A DNA stretch of 64,000 bases from Stutzerimonas stutzeri (GTDB lineage: Bacteria; Pseudomonadota; Gammaproteobacteria; Pseudomonadales; Pseudomonadaceae). Positions 8,242 through 16,173 of this stretch are shown in pieces. The notes under the pieces are model-generated. The model worked only from the letters and a program-made list of their open reading frames with translations, was not told the origin of the DNA and did not search any database. How positions within the stretch are numbered: the first letter of the stretch is position 1; every line of letters begins with the position of its first letter. The translations under genes and the position numbers were made by a program. The stretch spans positions 1,178,001 through 1,242,000 of the forward strand of contig NZ_CP073105.1 of NCBI RefSeq assembly GCF_018138085.1. Reading direction: 5' to 3'.

Positions 8242-9588
8242 TTAGAGGAAGGCGAACTTGGCGATGAAGACGATGCACAGGACATAAAGGCTAAGCGAGA
8301 CCTTGTCGCGTTGCCCGGTCAGCAGCTTGAGCGTTGCGTAGGTCAGAAAGCCCATCGCGATACCGTTGGCGATGGAAAATGTCAGCGGCATCATCACCAC
8401 GGTCACGATTGCCGGGATGGTGTCGGTGTGATCCTTCCAGTCGATGTGGGCCAGGCCGCTCATCATCAGCATGGCGACGTAGATCAGCGCACCCGCTGTG
8501 GCATAGGCGGGGATCATGCCGGCCAGCGGGGCGAAGAACATCGCGATCAGGAACAACGCCCCGACGGTCACGGCGGTAAGTCCGGTGCGTCCGCCTGCGG
8601 CAACGCCTGAAGCACTTTCCACGTAGCTGGTGACCGGCGGGCAGCCGACGAAGGCGCCGACGACGCTGGAGGTGCTGTCGGCTTTCAGCGCGCGGGAGAG
8701 GTTCTGGATCTTGCCGTCCTCGTCCACCAGATTCGCACGGTGCGCGACGCCCATCAGCGTGCCGGCGGTATCGAACATGTTCACGAAGAGGAACGCCAGA
8801 ATCACGCTGACCATCGCCAGGTTCAGCGCACCGGCGATGTCCATCGCCAGCCAGGTCGGCGCCAGACTCGGCGGCATCGAGATCAGGCCGTTGTACTCGA
8901 CCAGGCCCATGGCCCAGCCAATGCCGGTGACTACCAGCATGCTCAGCAGGATCGCGCCGAAGACGTTGCGATGGCTGAGTACGGCAATCATCAGGAAGCA
9001 GACCGCGGCCAGCAGCGTGGCGGGTTCGCCGAACGAGCCCATGGTCAGCAGCGTGGCGGGGCTGTCGACAACGATACCGGCGGTTTTCAGGCCGATAAGC
9101 CCGAGGAACAGACCGACCCCGGCGCCCATGGCAAAGCGCAGGCTCATCGGGATGCTGTTGAGCAGCCATTCACGGATCCGAGACAGGCTCATGATCATGA
9201 ACAGCACGCCAGAGATGAACACCGCACCCAGGGCGATCTGCCAGCTATAACCCATCTCGCCGACCACTGTGTAGGTGAAGAACGCGTTGAGCCCCATGCC
9301 CGGTGCCAGGCCCACTGGCCAGTTGGCATACAGGCCCATGAGGAAGCAGCCGAGCGCAGCACCGATGCACGTGGCGACGAACGCGGCGCCATGGTCGACG
9401 CCCGCGTTGGCCATGATGTTGGGGTTGACGAAGATGATGTAGGCCATGGTGACGAAAGTCGTCAGGCCCGCCAAAAGCTCGGTCTTTATATTGGTGCGAT
9501 GTGCGCTGAGTTTGAAGAATCGGTCTAGCAGGCCGAGTTGCGTGGGCTGCAGGCCGAGGGTGGGCTGTTCCTGCTTGGTGGTTTCCAC
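8242..9588 (-). CDS. AzgA-type guanine/hypoxanthine permease (NCS2 superfamily)
   Basis: Imports guanine, hypoxanthine or adenine by proton symport. About 448 residues and roughly 12-14 membrane spans. Family motifs seen: TFVTMAYIIFVNPNIM near the start, GLAPGMGLNAFFTYTV, NMFDTAGTLMGVA, and CPPVTSYVESASGVAAGGRTGLTAV, which is diagnostic for AzgA/PbuG carriers. An upstream in-frame GTG at 9621 exists. The GTG at 9588 is preferred because GAGGAA lies 6 bases before it. It is divergent from the gntR gene, and TTGTATACAA sits in the shared 371-bp promoter region. It supplies substrate to the guanine deaminase encoded nearby. Confidence 0.92.
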   Translation of the reverse strand: METTKQEQPTLGLQPTQLGLLDRFFKLSAHRTNIKTELLAGLTTFVTMAYIIFVNPNIMANAGVDHGAAFVATCIGAALGCFLMGLYANWPVGLAPGMGLNAFFTYTVVGEMGYSWQIALGAVFISGVLFMIMSLSRIREWLLNSIPMSLRFAMGAGVGLFLGLIGLKTAGIVVDSPATLLTMGSFGEPATLLAAVCFLMIAVLSHRNVFGAILLSMLVVTGIGWAMGLVEYNGLISMPPSLAPTWLAMDIAGALNLAMVSVILAFLFVNMFDTAGTLMGVAHRANLVDEDGKIQNLSRALKADSTSSVVGAFVGCPPVTSYVESASGVAAGGRTGLTAVTVGALFLIAMFFAPLAGMIPAYATAGALIYVAMLMMSGLAHIDWKDHTDTIPAIVTVVMMPLTFSIANGIAMGFLTYATLKLLTGQRDKVSLSLYVLCIVFIAKFAFL

Positions 9589-9716
9589 AAGGTGTTCCTC
9601 ATCGTTCTTGTTGTCTATCACCCAGAGCGACGCTCTCGAGGGGCAGGTGATGGTTGAGCGCTTTCTGATCGGTTTTTTTGACCGGGAGGTCAGGAAGGCT
9701 TGACGTGATTATGCTT

Positions 9717-9726
9717 TTGTATACAA
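9717..9726. promoter_or_regulatory. Candidate GntR operator before azgA
   Basis: TTGTATACAA, identical to the site before puuE, lies about 130 bases upstream of the preferred azgA start within the azgA-gntR divergent region (9589-9959), which holds no other gene. Confidence 0.68.
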
Positions 9727-9849
9727 GAATTGCAACTCGATTTAAGCGTTTTCCATCGGCCAAGCGGGACTTCATGCTTTGCAGTTCAGCCAGCGTTTCG
9801 AATGGCTCTGGGCACGTAAAGCCAGCGGGCGAGACGCCGCACAATTTGA

Positions 9850-9859
9850 TTGTGCACAA
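9850..9859. promoter_or_regulatory. Candidate GntR auto-operator
   Basis: TTGTGCACAA, extended to a 12-base palindrome ATTGTGCACAAT, lies 100 bases before the gntR ATG. This suggests autoregulation. Confidence 0.65.
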
Positions 9860-9959
9860 TAAACCCGGATTTTTTTCATTGTTTTGCCGTTGGCCACTGC
9901 CTGCCAGCCGCTGAAAGGCAGTAAAGTTCGGTTTGCCGACATTTCCGACGCGAGTCACC

Positions 9960-10724
9960 ATGAACGAACAGTTGCAGCCTCTGAAAAAGCCGTCACGAAA
10001 CGGCAAGGTCCGCACCGGGACCCAGGACGACATCGTTTACGCCCACATCTTCGATGCAATTCTCGAACAGCGACTGGCGCCGGGCACCAAGCTCAGCGAA
10101 GAGGCGTTGGGCGAGATCTTCGGCGTCAGCCGCACCATCATCCGTCGCGCGCTGTCACGGCTCGCCCATGAAGGTGTGGTGTTGCTGCGGCCCAACCGCG
10201 GCGCGGTGGTTGCCAGTCCGAGCGTCGAAGAAGCACGGCAGATCTTCTTTGCGCGTCGGCTGGTCGAGCGCGCCATTACCGAACTGGCGGTGCAACATGC
10301 CAGCGCCGATCAGCTCGGCGAGTTGCGGCAGATGGTGACCGACGAGCAGGACTGCTTCGCCCGAGGCGATCGCGGCGCCGGGATTCGTCTTTCCGGAGAG
10401 TTCCATTTGAAGCTGGCCGAGGCGGCGAAGAATGCGCCCTTGGTGAGTTTCCAGCGCAGCCTGGTATCGCAGACTTCGCTGATCATCGCTCAATACGAAA
10501 GCGGTAACCGCTCGCATTGCTCCTTTGACGAGCACAACGAGCTGATCGACGCCATCGCCGCGCGTGACAGCGAGAAGGCGGTGCGCCTGATGATGCACCA
10601 CATGGATCATATCGACAGCAAGCTAAACCTCGATGAAGACAGCGCATCGGATGACCTCCACGCGGTGTTCTCGCACCTGACCCTGCCCAAGAAAAAGCCG
10701 CGTCTGGCCAATCGCAAGGCGTAG
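9960..10724 (+). CDS. GntR-family regulator, FadR subfamily (FCD domain); likely purine-catabolism regulator
   Basis: 254 residues. A winged-helix DNA-binding domain occupies about residues 24-90, with KLSEEALGEIFGVSRTIIRRALSRLAHEGVV. A C-terminal FCD effector domain follows at about 95-225. His residues in EFHLKLAEAAKN and in the LMMHHMDHI helix are the usual FCD metal ligands. The ATG at 9960 is chosen over one nine codons upstream. The gene lies between the purine permease and guanine deaminase genes, and four related palindromes lie before puuE, uraH, azgA and this gene, so control of purine degradation is inferred. The effector is unknown; an intermediate such as urate or allantoin is plausible. 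Confidence 0.88.
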   Translation: MNEQLQPLKKPSRNGKVRTGTQDDIVYAHIFDAILEQRLAPGTKLSEEALGEIFGVSRTIIRRALSRLAHEGVVLLRPNRGAVVASPSVEEARQIFFARRLVERAITELAVQHASADQLGELRQMVTDEQDCFARGDRGAGIRLSGEFHLKLAEAAKNAPLVSFQRSLVSQTSLIIAQYESGNRSHCSFDEHNELIDAIAARDSEKAVRLMMHHMDHIDSKLNLDEDSASDDLHAVFSHLTLPKKKPRLANRKA

Positions 10725-11151
10725 GGCGTCTGCAAGGGCGCTGCCGTTTAGGGCTTAACCGCAAGTCTCGGCGGGTTTGGCTTCGCTGTGAGGTCCCGGG
10801 CGGCAGCACGGCGCGTCGCGCTGAAGCCCAGCCTGAGGGTGGAGATCACCGGGTCGCTTTCATGGGACGGAATCGCTGAAGGCGCTTCCCTCGCTTGCCG
10901 CGAACGGGCTGCATCACCAACTGGCGCTGCAGTAGCGCCTGTTCGCTCGAACCGCAGATCATGCCGTCAGCCAATCCGCCCTACGTTAGGACGGCGTTAA
11001 ACCCTTGTCGGTGGGCAGCCGCTTTAAGTAGGACGGATCGCCGCAGGCGCTTGCGTTGCCCTGAACTGGCTGCATTCCGACTCGCCATCGCAAGGCGCCC
11101 GGTCGCTCGCAAGGCGGGTCACGCCTTCGGCTAATCCGCCCTACGTTGGGC
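10725..11151. other. Intergenic region with degenerate extragenic repeats
   Basis: No gene is seen. The segment AATCCGCCCTACGTT appears twice (about 10973 and 11133), and a reversed relative (AGTAGGACGGAT) lies near 11031, the style of Pseudomonas extragenic palindromes. The region separates gntR from the convergent guaD. Confidence 0.6.
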
Positions 11152-12459
11152 TTATTTATTTTTCCGGTGCACGGATACGCCGGCCGCGTAGGTTTCCTTC
11201 ACGGCGCGGTCGTCGCCGAGGATCGTCAGGGCGAAGAGTTTTTCCTCCAGCGTCCGGGCCTGGCGCAGGCGGTAGTCGATCAGCGGCGTGGCCTTGTAGT
11301 CGAGCACCACGAAATCGGCATCCTTGCCCGGCTGCAGGTTGCCGATGCAGTCGTCCAGGTAGAGCGCGCGGGCGCCGCCCAGGGTGGCCAGGTACAGCGA
11401 CTTGAACGGGTCGAGCTTCTTGCCCTGCAGTTGCATCACCTTGTACGCCTCGTTCAGCGATTGCAGCTGCGAGAAGCTGGTGCCGGCACCGACGTCGGTG
11501 CCCAGCCCGACGCGCACGCCGAAGCCTTCGACCTTCTCCAGGTCGAACAGGCCGCTGCCGAGGAACAGGTTGGAGGTCGGGCAGAACGCCACGGCCGAAC
11601 CGGTTTCGCCCAGGCGCTGGCATTCCTCGTCGCACAGGTGCACGCCGTGGGCGAACACCGAGCGCGCGCCGATCAGGCCGTGGTGGTCATAGACATCCAG
11701 ATAGCCCTTGCGCTCGGGGAACAGCTCGCGCACCCATTCGATCTCCTTGCGGTTCTCGGACAGGTGGGTGTGCATGTAAAGGTCCGGGTATTCCTTGAAC
11801 AGCTGGCCGGCCAGGGCGAGCTGCTCGGGCGTGCTGGTGGGCGCGAAGCGCGGTGTCACGGCGTAATGCAGGCGGCCCTTGCCGTGCCAGCGCTCGATCA
11901 GCTCGCGGCTGTCAGCGTAGCCCGATTGGGCGGTGTCGGTGAGGTAGTCCGGCGCATTGCGGTCCATCAGCACTTTGCCGGCGACCATCCGCAGGTTGCG
12001 CTTCTCGCAGGCTTCGAAGAAGGCGTCTACCGATTCTTTATGCACGCTGCCGAATACCAGTGCGGTGGTGGTGCCGTTGCGTAGCAGTTCGTTCAGAAAG
12101 ACTTCGGCGACCTCGCCCGCGTGGGCCTTGTCGGCGAAGGCGCGTTCGGTGGGGAAGGTGTAGGTCTCGAGCCAGTCGAGGAGTTGTTCGCCATAGGAGG
12201 CGATCATGCCGGTTTGCGGGTAATGGATATGGGTGTCGACGAAACCGGGCGTGATCAGCGCGTCGGGGTATTCGATCACCTCGGTGCCGGTTGCCAGGGT
12301 TGGAAGAAGGTCGGCCGCGGCGCCGATGCGCGCGATCTTGCCGTCTTCGACCACCAACAGGCCGTCTTCGAAATACTCATGGGAGCGCTCGATGCCCACC
12401 TCGCGTGGGTCGGCGAGACAGTGGAGCAGAGCGGCACGGTAGGCTTTGGTGCTAGACAT
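11152..12459 (-). CDS. guaD: Guanine deaminase
   Basis: Converts guanine to xanthine for the xanthine dehydrogenase encoded upstream on the same strand. 435 residues of the zinc amidohydrolase superfamily. PGFVDTHIHYPQTG carries the HxH metal pair (His77, His79), HTHLSENRKE the third His region, and FCPTSNLFLGSGLFD and GLGTDVGAGTSFS the substrate loop and catalytic Asp. It probably belongs to an xdhA-xdhB-xdhC-guaD operon. The first 104 bases of guaD are copied just upstream of it as part of a 248-bp tandem duplication, so the leader of this gene is rearranged. Confidence 0.95.
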   Translation of the reverse strand: MSSTKAYRAALLHCLADPREVGIERSHEYFEDGLLVVEDGKIARIGAAADLLPTLATGTEVIEYPDALITPGFVDTHIHYPQTGMIASYGEQLLDWLETYTFPTERAFADKAHAGEVAEVFLNELLRNGTTTALVFGSVHKESVDAFFEACEKRNLRMVAGKVLMDRNAPDYLTDTAQSGYADSRELIERWHGKGRLHYAVTPRFAPTSTPEQLALAGQLFKEYPDLYMHTHLSENRKEIEWVRELFPERKGYLDVYDHHGLIGARSVFAHGVHLCDEECQRLGETGSAVAFCPTSNLFLGSGLFDLEKVEGFGVRVGLGTDVGAGTSFSQLQSLNEAYKVMQLQGKKLDPFKSLYLATLGGARALYLDDCIGNLQPGKDADFVVLDYKATPLIDYRLRQARTLEEKLFALTILGDDRAVKETYAAGVSVHRKNK

Positions 12460-12850
12460 GGGTTCTCTCTATAACTCAGACGTGGGAGCGGTCGGGGACA
12501 CCTGGTCTTGACCGCGATTCGGCTCGGTGCGGCGTTGTCAGGCGCTATTCGCGGTCAAGACCGCTCCCACAGTGGTACTTCAGTACGCTGTGAGACGGGC
12601 GCCAACAGGCCGTCTTCGAAATATTCGTGGGATTGCTCTGTGCTCACCTCGCGCGGGTCGGCGAGGCAGTGGAGCAGGGCGGCACGGTAGGCTTGGTGCT
12701 GGACATGTCTTCTCTCTATAACGCAGGCGTGGGGGCGGTAGGGGACGTCGAGTCTTGACGGCGATTGGCTTGGTGCGATCTTGTCAGGCGCAGTCGCAGT
12801 CAAGACCGCTCCATAGTGTTTCTTCAGCCACGCCGCGAGGCGGGTACCAG
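12355..12850. repeat. 248-bp tandem duplication covering the xdhC-guaD junction
   Basis: Unit 1 (about 12355-12602) and unit 2 (12603-12850) align with a 248-bp period. Each contains, left to right, a guaD 5' end, a GTGGGAGCGG/GTCTTGACC palindrome and an xdhC 3' end. In unit 1 the guaD part is the live gene and the xdhC tail near 12580-12602 is a decayed copy. In unit 2 it is the reverse. The palindromes at 12482-12571 and 12728-12813 are of the same family as those in the alc-allA array. Confidence 0.8.
12603..12706 (-). pseudogene. Duplicated, frameshifted 5' fragment of guaD
   Basis: This copy of the first 35 or so guaD codons includes the leader TATAGAGAGA and an ATG at 12706. A one-base loss in the fifth codon (AAAGCC to AAGCC) shifts the frame at once. 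In the other frame the text AYRAALLHCLADPRE and HEYFEDGLL is still readable, so the duplication is recent enough to align easily but is not functional. It has its own ATG and leader, so it could still load ribosomes upstream of the real guaD. Confidence 0.8.
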
Positions 12851-13657
12851 CATCGGCACCGGCTTTTCGCCGTCTGCGGCTTTCTCACCGAAGCTGGCGT
12901 TGTAGGTGGCGATCACCTCGCCGGCAATCGACACCGCGATCTCGACCGGCAACTTGCCCTTCACCTCCGCGATGCCCATCGGGCAACGCATGCGCTGCAC
13001 GGTCTCCGGCTGGAAGCCCCGATCACGTAGGCGGTGTTCGAACTTGGCGCGCTTGCTCTTCGAACCGATCAGCCCGTAGTAGGTGAAATCGTTGCGTTCG
13101 AGGATGGCCGCGGTCAGTTCCAGGTCGAGCTGGTGATTGTGGGTCATGACGATGAAGTAGCTGCCGGCAGGCATCTCTGCCACCTCATCGACCACATCGT
13201 CATTGACTACCTTTTCCACCCCCGCCGGGATATGCGCCGGGAACTCGCTTTCACGCGAATCGATCCAGCGCGCTTTGCACGGCAGGCTGGCGAGTAGCGG
13301 CACCAGGGCACGGCCCACATGGCCGGCGCCGAACACCGCGATATGCGCCTGTGGCTGGCCCATGGGCTCGAACAACAACACGGTGGCCCCGCCGCAGCAC
13401 TGGCCGAGGCTGGCGCCGAGGGAGAAGCGTTCCAGCCGCGTATCACGCACGCGGTTTTCCAGCATCTCGCGGGCAATCGCCTGCGCCTTGTATTCCAGAT
13501 GACCGCCGCCGATGGTGTCGTAGAGGCGCTCGCGACTGACGACCATCTTCGAGCCGGTATTGCGCGGCGTTGAGCCTCGCTCCTCGATGATGGTCACCAA
13601 CACGCAGGGTTCGCCTTTTTGTTGCAGCTCGGCGAGGGCATCAATCCAGCTGTTCAT
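12824..13657 (-). CDS. xdhC: Xanthine dehydrogenase accessory protein XdhC
   Basis: Binds molybdenum cofactor, protects it during sulfuration and inserts it into XdhB; it is not part of the mature enzyme. 277 residues. The N-terminal XdhC/CoxI domain shows CVLVTIIEERGSTPRN and GGGHLEYKAQA, with a Cys pair in GQCCGGATVLLF. A Rossmann-like C-terminal domain begins at AVFGAGHVGRAL. The frame is open further upstream, but the ATG at 13657 matches the family start. It follows xdhB after a 125-bp gap holding two facing extragenic hairpins. Its last bases are duplicated in the repeat next to guaD. Confidence 0.94.
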   Translation of the reverse strand: MNSWIDALAELQQKGEPCVLVTIIEERGSTPRNTGSKMVVSRERLYDTIGGGHLEYKAQAIAREMLENRVRDTRLERFSLGASLGQCCGGATVLLFEPMGQPQAHIAVFGAGHVGRALVPLLASLPCKARWIDSRESEFPAHIPAGVEKVVNDDVVDEVAEMPAGSYFIVMTHNHQLDLELTAAILERNDFTYYGLIGSKSKRAKFEHRLRDRGFQPETVQRMRCPMGIAEVKGKLPVEIAVSIAGEVIATYNASFGEKAADGEKPVPMLVPASRRG

Positions 13658-13708
13658 CTCGTTCTCCGATGCCGCGAGGGCATGCGCGTGATCGTCTTCG
13701 GTGGCCGG

Positions 13709-13771
13709 GTCGCAAGCAGAGCTTGCACCTACAGGAGCTGTCCAGTGTAGGAGCAGGCTCTGCCTGCGATC
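13709..13771. repeat. Pair of facing extragenic hairpins (GTAGGAGC family)
   Basis: GCAAGC-AGA-GCTTGC and GCAGGC-TCT-GCCTGC hairpins flank a short spacer in the xdhB-xdhC gap. This is a common Pseudomonas extragenic palindrome arrangement. Confidence 0.6.
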
Positions 13772-13782
13772 GGTACAGCGCA

Positions 13783-16173
13783 TCAGGCCGGGGTGGTTTC
13801 CGTGGCGCTTGGTACCGCCGCCGTCCGCTTCAGCTTGCGCATCTGCTCCACGCCCCACAGTACCCGCTCGGGCGTCGCCGGGGCGTCGATCTTCGGCTGG
13901 GCCTTGTAGTCCGCCAGGCTGGCGACGGCATCCTTGATCGCGCACCAGACCGAGATGCCGAGCATGAACGGCGGCTCACCAACGGCCTTGGAGTGGAACA
14001 CCGTGTCTTCTGGGTTCTTGCGGTTTTCCACCAGCTTGACCCGCAGATCCAGCGGCATGTCCGCCACCGCCGGTACCTTGTAGCTCGCCGGCCCGCTGGT
14101 CATCAGCTTGCCCTTGTCGTTCCACACCAGCTCTTCCATGGTCAGCCAGCCCATGCCCTGGACGAAGCCGCCCTCTACCTGGCCGATGTCGATGGCCGGG
14201 TTCAGCGAGGCACCGACGTCATGGAGGATGTCGCTGCGCAGCATCTTGTACTCGCCGGTCAGGGTGTCGACAATCACCTCCGAGCACGCCGCGCCGTAGG
14301 CGAAGTAGTAGAACGGCCGGCCGCGCGCCTGGCTGCGGTCGTAGTAAATCTTCGGCGTGCGGTAGAAGCCGGTGGACGACAGCGACACCTGGCCAAAGTA
14401 GGCCTGCTGGATCAGCTCGTCGAAGGAGACGTACTGGTCGCGAATGCGCACCTGGCCGTTCTTGAACTCGACGTCTTCCTCGGTGACCTGGTAGTGCCGT
14501 GCGGCAAACTCGATCAGGCGCTGCTTGATGGTCTGCGCCGCGTTCTGCGCCGCCTTGCCGTTGAGGTCTGCACCGCTGGAGGCGGCCGTCGGCGAGGTGT
14601 TCGGCACCTTGTCGGTATTGGTGGCGGTGATCTGGATGCGGTCGATGCCCACCTGGAATACTTCGGCCACGACCTGCGCGACCTTGGTGTTGAGGCCCTG
14701 GCCCATTTCGGTGCCGCCGTGGTTCAGGTGAATGCTGCCGTCGGTATACACGTGCACCAGCGCGCCGGCCTGATTGAGGAAGCTCGCCGTGAAGCTGATG
14801 CCGAACTTCACTGGCGTCAGCGCCAGTCCCTTCTTGAGGATCGGGCTCTTGGCATTGAACGCGCGGATTTCCTCACGGCGCTTCGCGTACTCACTGCTGG
14901 CCTCGAGTTCAGCCGTCATCTCCTCGAGCATGTTGTGCTCGACGGCCTGGTAATACGGCGTGACGTTGCGCTCGGTCTTGCCGTAGTAGTTGCGCTTGCG
15001 CACCTCGAGCGGGTCCTTGCCCAGCTCGCGGGCGACGGCATCCATGATCTCCTCGATGGCGACCATGCCTTGCGGGCCGCCGAAGCCGCGGTAGGCGGTG
15101 TTCGACGCCAGGTTGGTCTTGCAGCGATGGCCGTTGATGGTGGCGTCGCCCAGGTAGTAGGCGTTGTCCGAGTGGAACATGGCACGGTCGACGATGGAGC
15201 CGGACAGGTCCGGCGAGTAGCCGCAGTTACCGGCCAGGTCGATCTCGATGCCGTGCAGCAGGCCGTCATCGTCGAAGCCGACGTCGTACTCGACGTAGAA
15301 GGGGTGACGCTTGCCGGTCATGGTCATGTCTTCCATTCGCGGCAGGCGCATCTTGGTCGGGCGGCCGGTGAGGTGCGCGATCACCGCGCACATGCACGCG
15401 GGGCCGGCGGCCTGGGTTTCCTTGCCGCCGAAGCCGCCGCCCATGCGCCGCATGTCGATGACGATCTTGTTCATCGAGACGCCGAGCACCTCGGACACCA
15501 GCTTCTGCACCTCGGTGGGGTTCTGCGTCGAGGTGTAGACGATCATGCCGCCGTCCTCGGTGGGCATCACCGAAGACACCTGGGTTTCCAGGTAGAAATG
15601 TTCCTGGCCGCCGATGTGCAGGCTGCCCTGCAGGCGACGCGGGGCGGTGGCCAGTGCGCCACTGGAATCGCCACGCTTGTGGGTATGGCTGTCGAGTACG
15701 AAGTGCTTCTTGCGCAGTGCATCGACCACGTCGATCACCGGCTCCAGATCTTCATATTCGATAATCGCGGCCATGGCCGCTTTGCGCGCGGTTTCCAGGC
15801 TGTTGGCGGCGACGGCGATCACCGGCTGGCCGACATATTCGACCTTACCGTCGGCCAGCAGCGGGTCTCCGGGCATGACCGCCCCGATGTCCAGCTGCCC
15901 CGGAACGTCCTGCGCGGTGATGGCGATCGCAACACCGGGTACGGCATAGCAGGGCGTGGTGTCGATGCGCACGATGCGGGCGTGGGCGCGGTCGCTCATG
16001 CGGGCATAGACGTGCAGCTGATTGGGGAACTCCAGGCGGTCGTCGACATACACCGCCTCGCCAGTGACGTGCTTGGGCGCGCTGTCATGCTTGACGCTGC
16101 GGCCGACGCCAGTGACCAGGTCCTGCTTGAACAGGGCGGCAATTTCTTCCTGGGTTTTGGTTGGCTTATGCAT
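13783..16173 (-). CDS. xdhB: Xanthine dehydrogenase molybdenum-binding subunit XdhB
   Basis: Catalytic subunit that hydroxylates hypoxanthine to xanthine and xanthine to urate. 796 residues. It begins MHKPTKTQEE with the ATG at 16173 inside the xdhA stop region (8-base overlap); the open frame upstream is not used. Seen: GEAVYVDDRLEFPNQLH in the N-terminal aldehyde-oxidase-like domain, the molybdopterin signature RRMGGGFGGKETQ, NTAYRGFGGPQGM with the substrate-orienting Arg, LNHGGTEMGQGLNTK, and VGEPPFMLG near the end carrying the catalytic Glu. It forms an (AB)2 enzyme with XdhA. Confidence 0.96.
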   Translation of the reverse strand: MHKPTKTQEEIAALFKQDLVTGVGRSVKHDSAPKHVTGEAVYVDDRLEFPNQLHVYARMSDRAHARIVRIDTTPCYAVPGVAIAITAQDVPGQLDIGAVMPGDPLLADGKVEYVGQPVIAVAANSLETARKAAMAAIIEYEDLEPVIDVVDALRKKHFVLDSHTHKRGDSSGALATAPRRLQGSLHIGGQEHFYLETQVSSVMPTEDGGMIVYTSTQNPTEVQKLVSEVLGVSMNKIVIDMRRMGGGFGGKETQAAGPACMCAVIAHLTGRPTKMRLPRMEDMTMTGKRHPFYVEYDVGFDDDGLLHGIEIDLAGNCGYSPDLSGSIVDRAMFHSDNAYYLGDATINGHRCKTNLASNTAYRGFGGPQGMVAIEEIMDAVARELGKDPLEVRKRNYYGKTERNVTPYYQAVEHNMLEEMTAELEASSEYAKRREEIRAFNAKSPILKKGLALTPVKFGISFTASFLNQAGALVHVYTDGSIHLNHGGTEMGQGLNTKVAQVVAEVFQVGIDRIQITATNTDKVPNTSPTAASSGADLNGKAAQNAAQTIKQRLIEFAARHYQVTEEDVEFKNGQVRIRDQYVSFDELIQQAYFGQVSLSSTGFYRTPKIYYDRSQARGRPFYYFAYGAACSEVIVDTLTGEYKMLRSDILHDVGASLNPAIDIGQVEGGFVQGMGWLTMEELVWNDKGKLMTSGPASYKVPAVADMPLDLRVKLVENRKNPEDTVFHSKAVGEPPFMLGISVWCAIKDAVASLADYKAQPKIDAPATPERVLWGVEQMRKLKRTAAVPSATETTPA

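Noticed and set aside
11152..12459. Purine riboswitch controlling guaD or the permeases
   Set aside because: No three-way-junction purine aptamer motif was seen in the leaders of guaD, azgA, xdhA or the NCS2 permease; the leaders hold repeats or operators instead.
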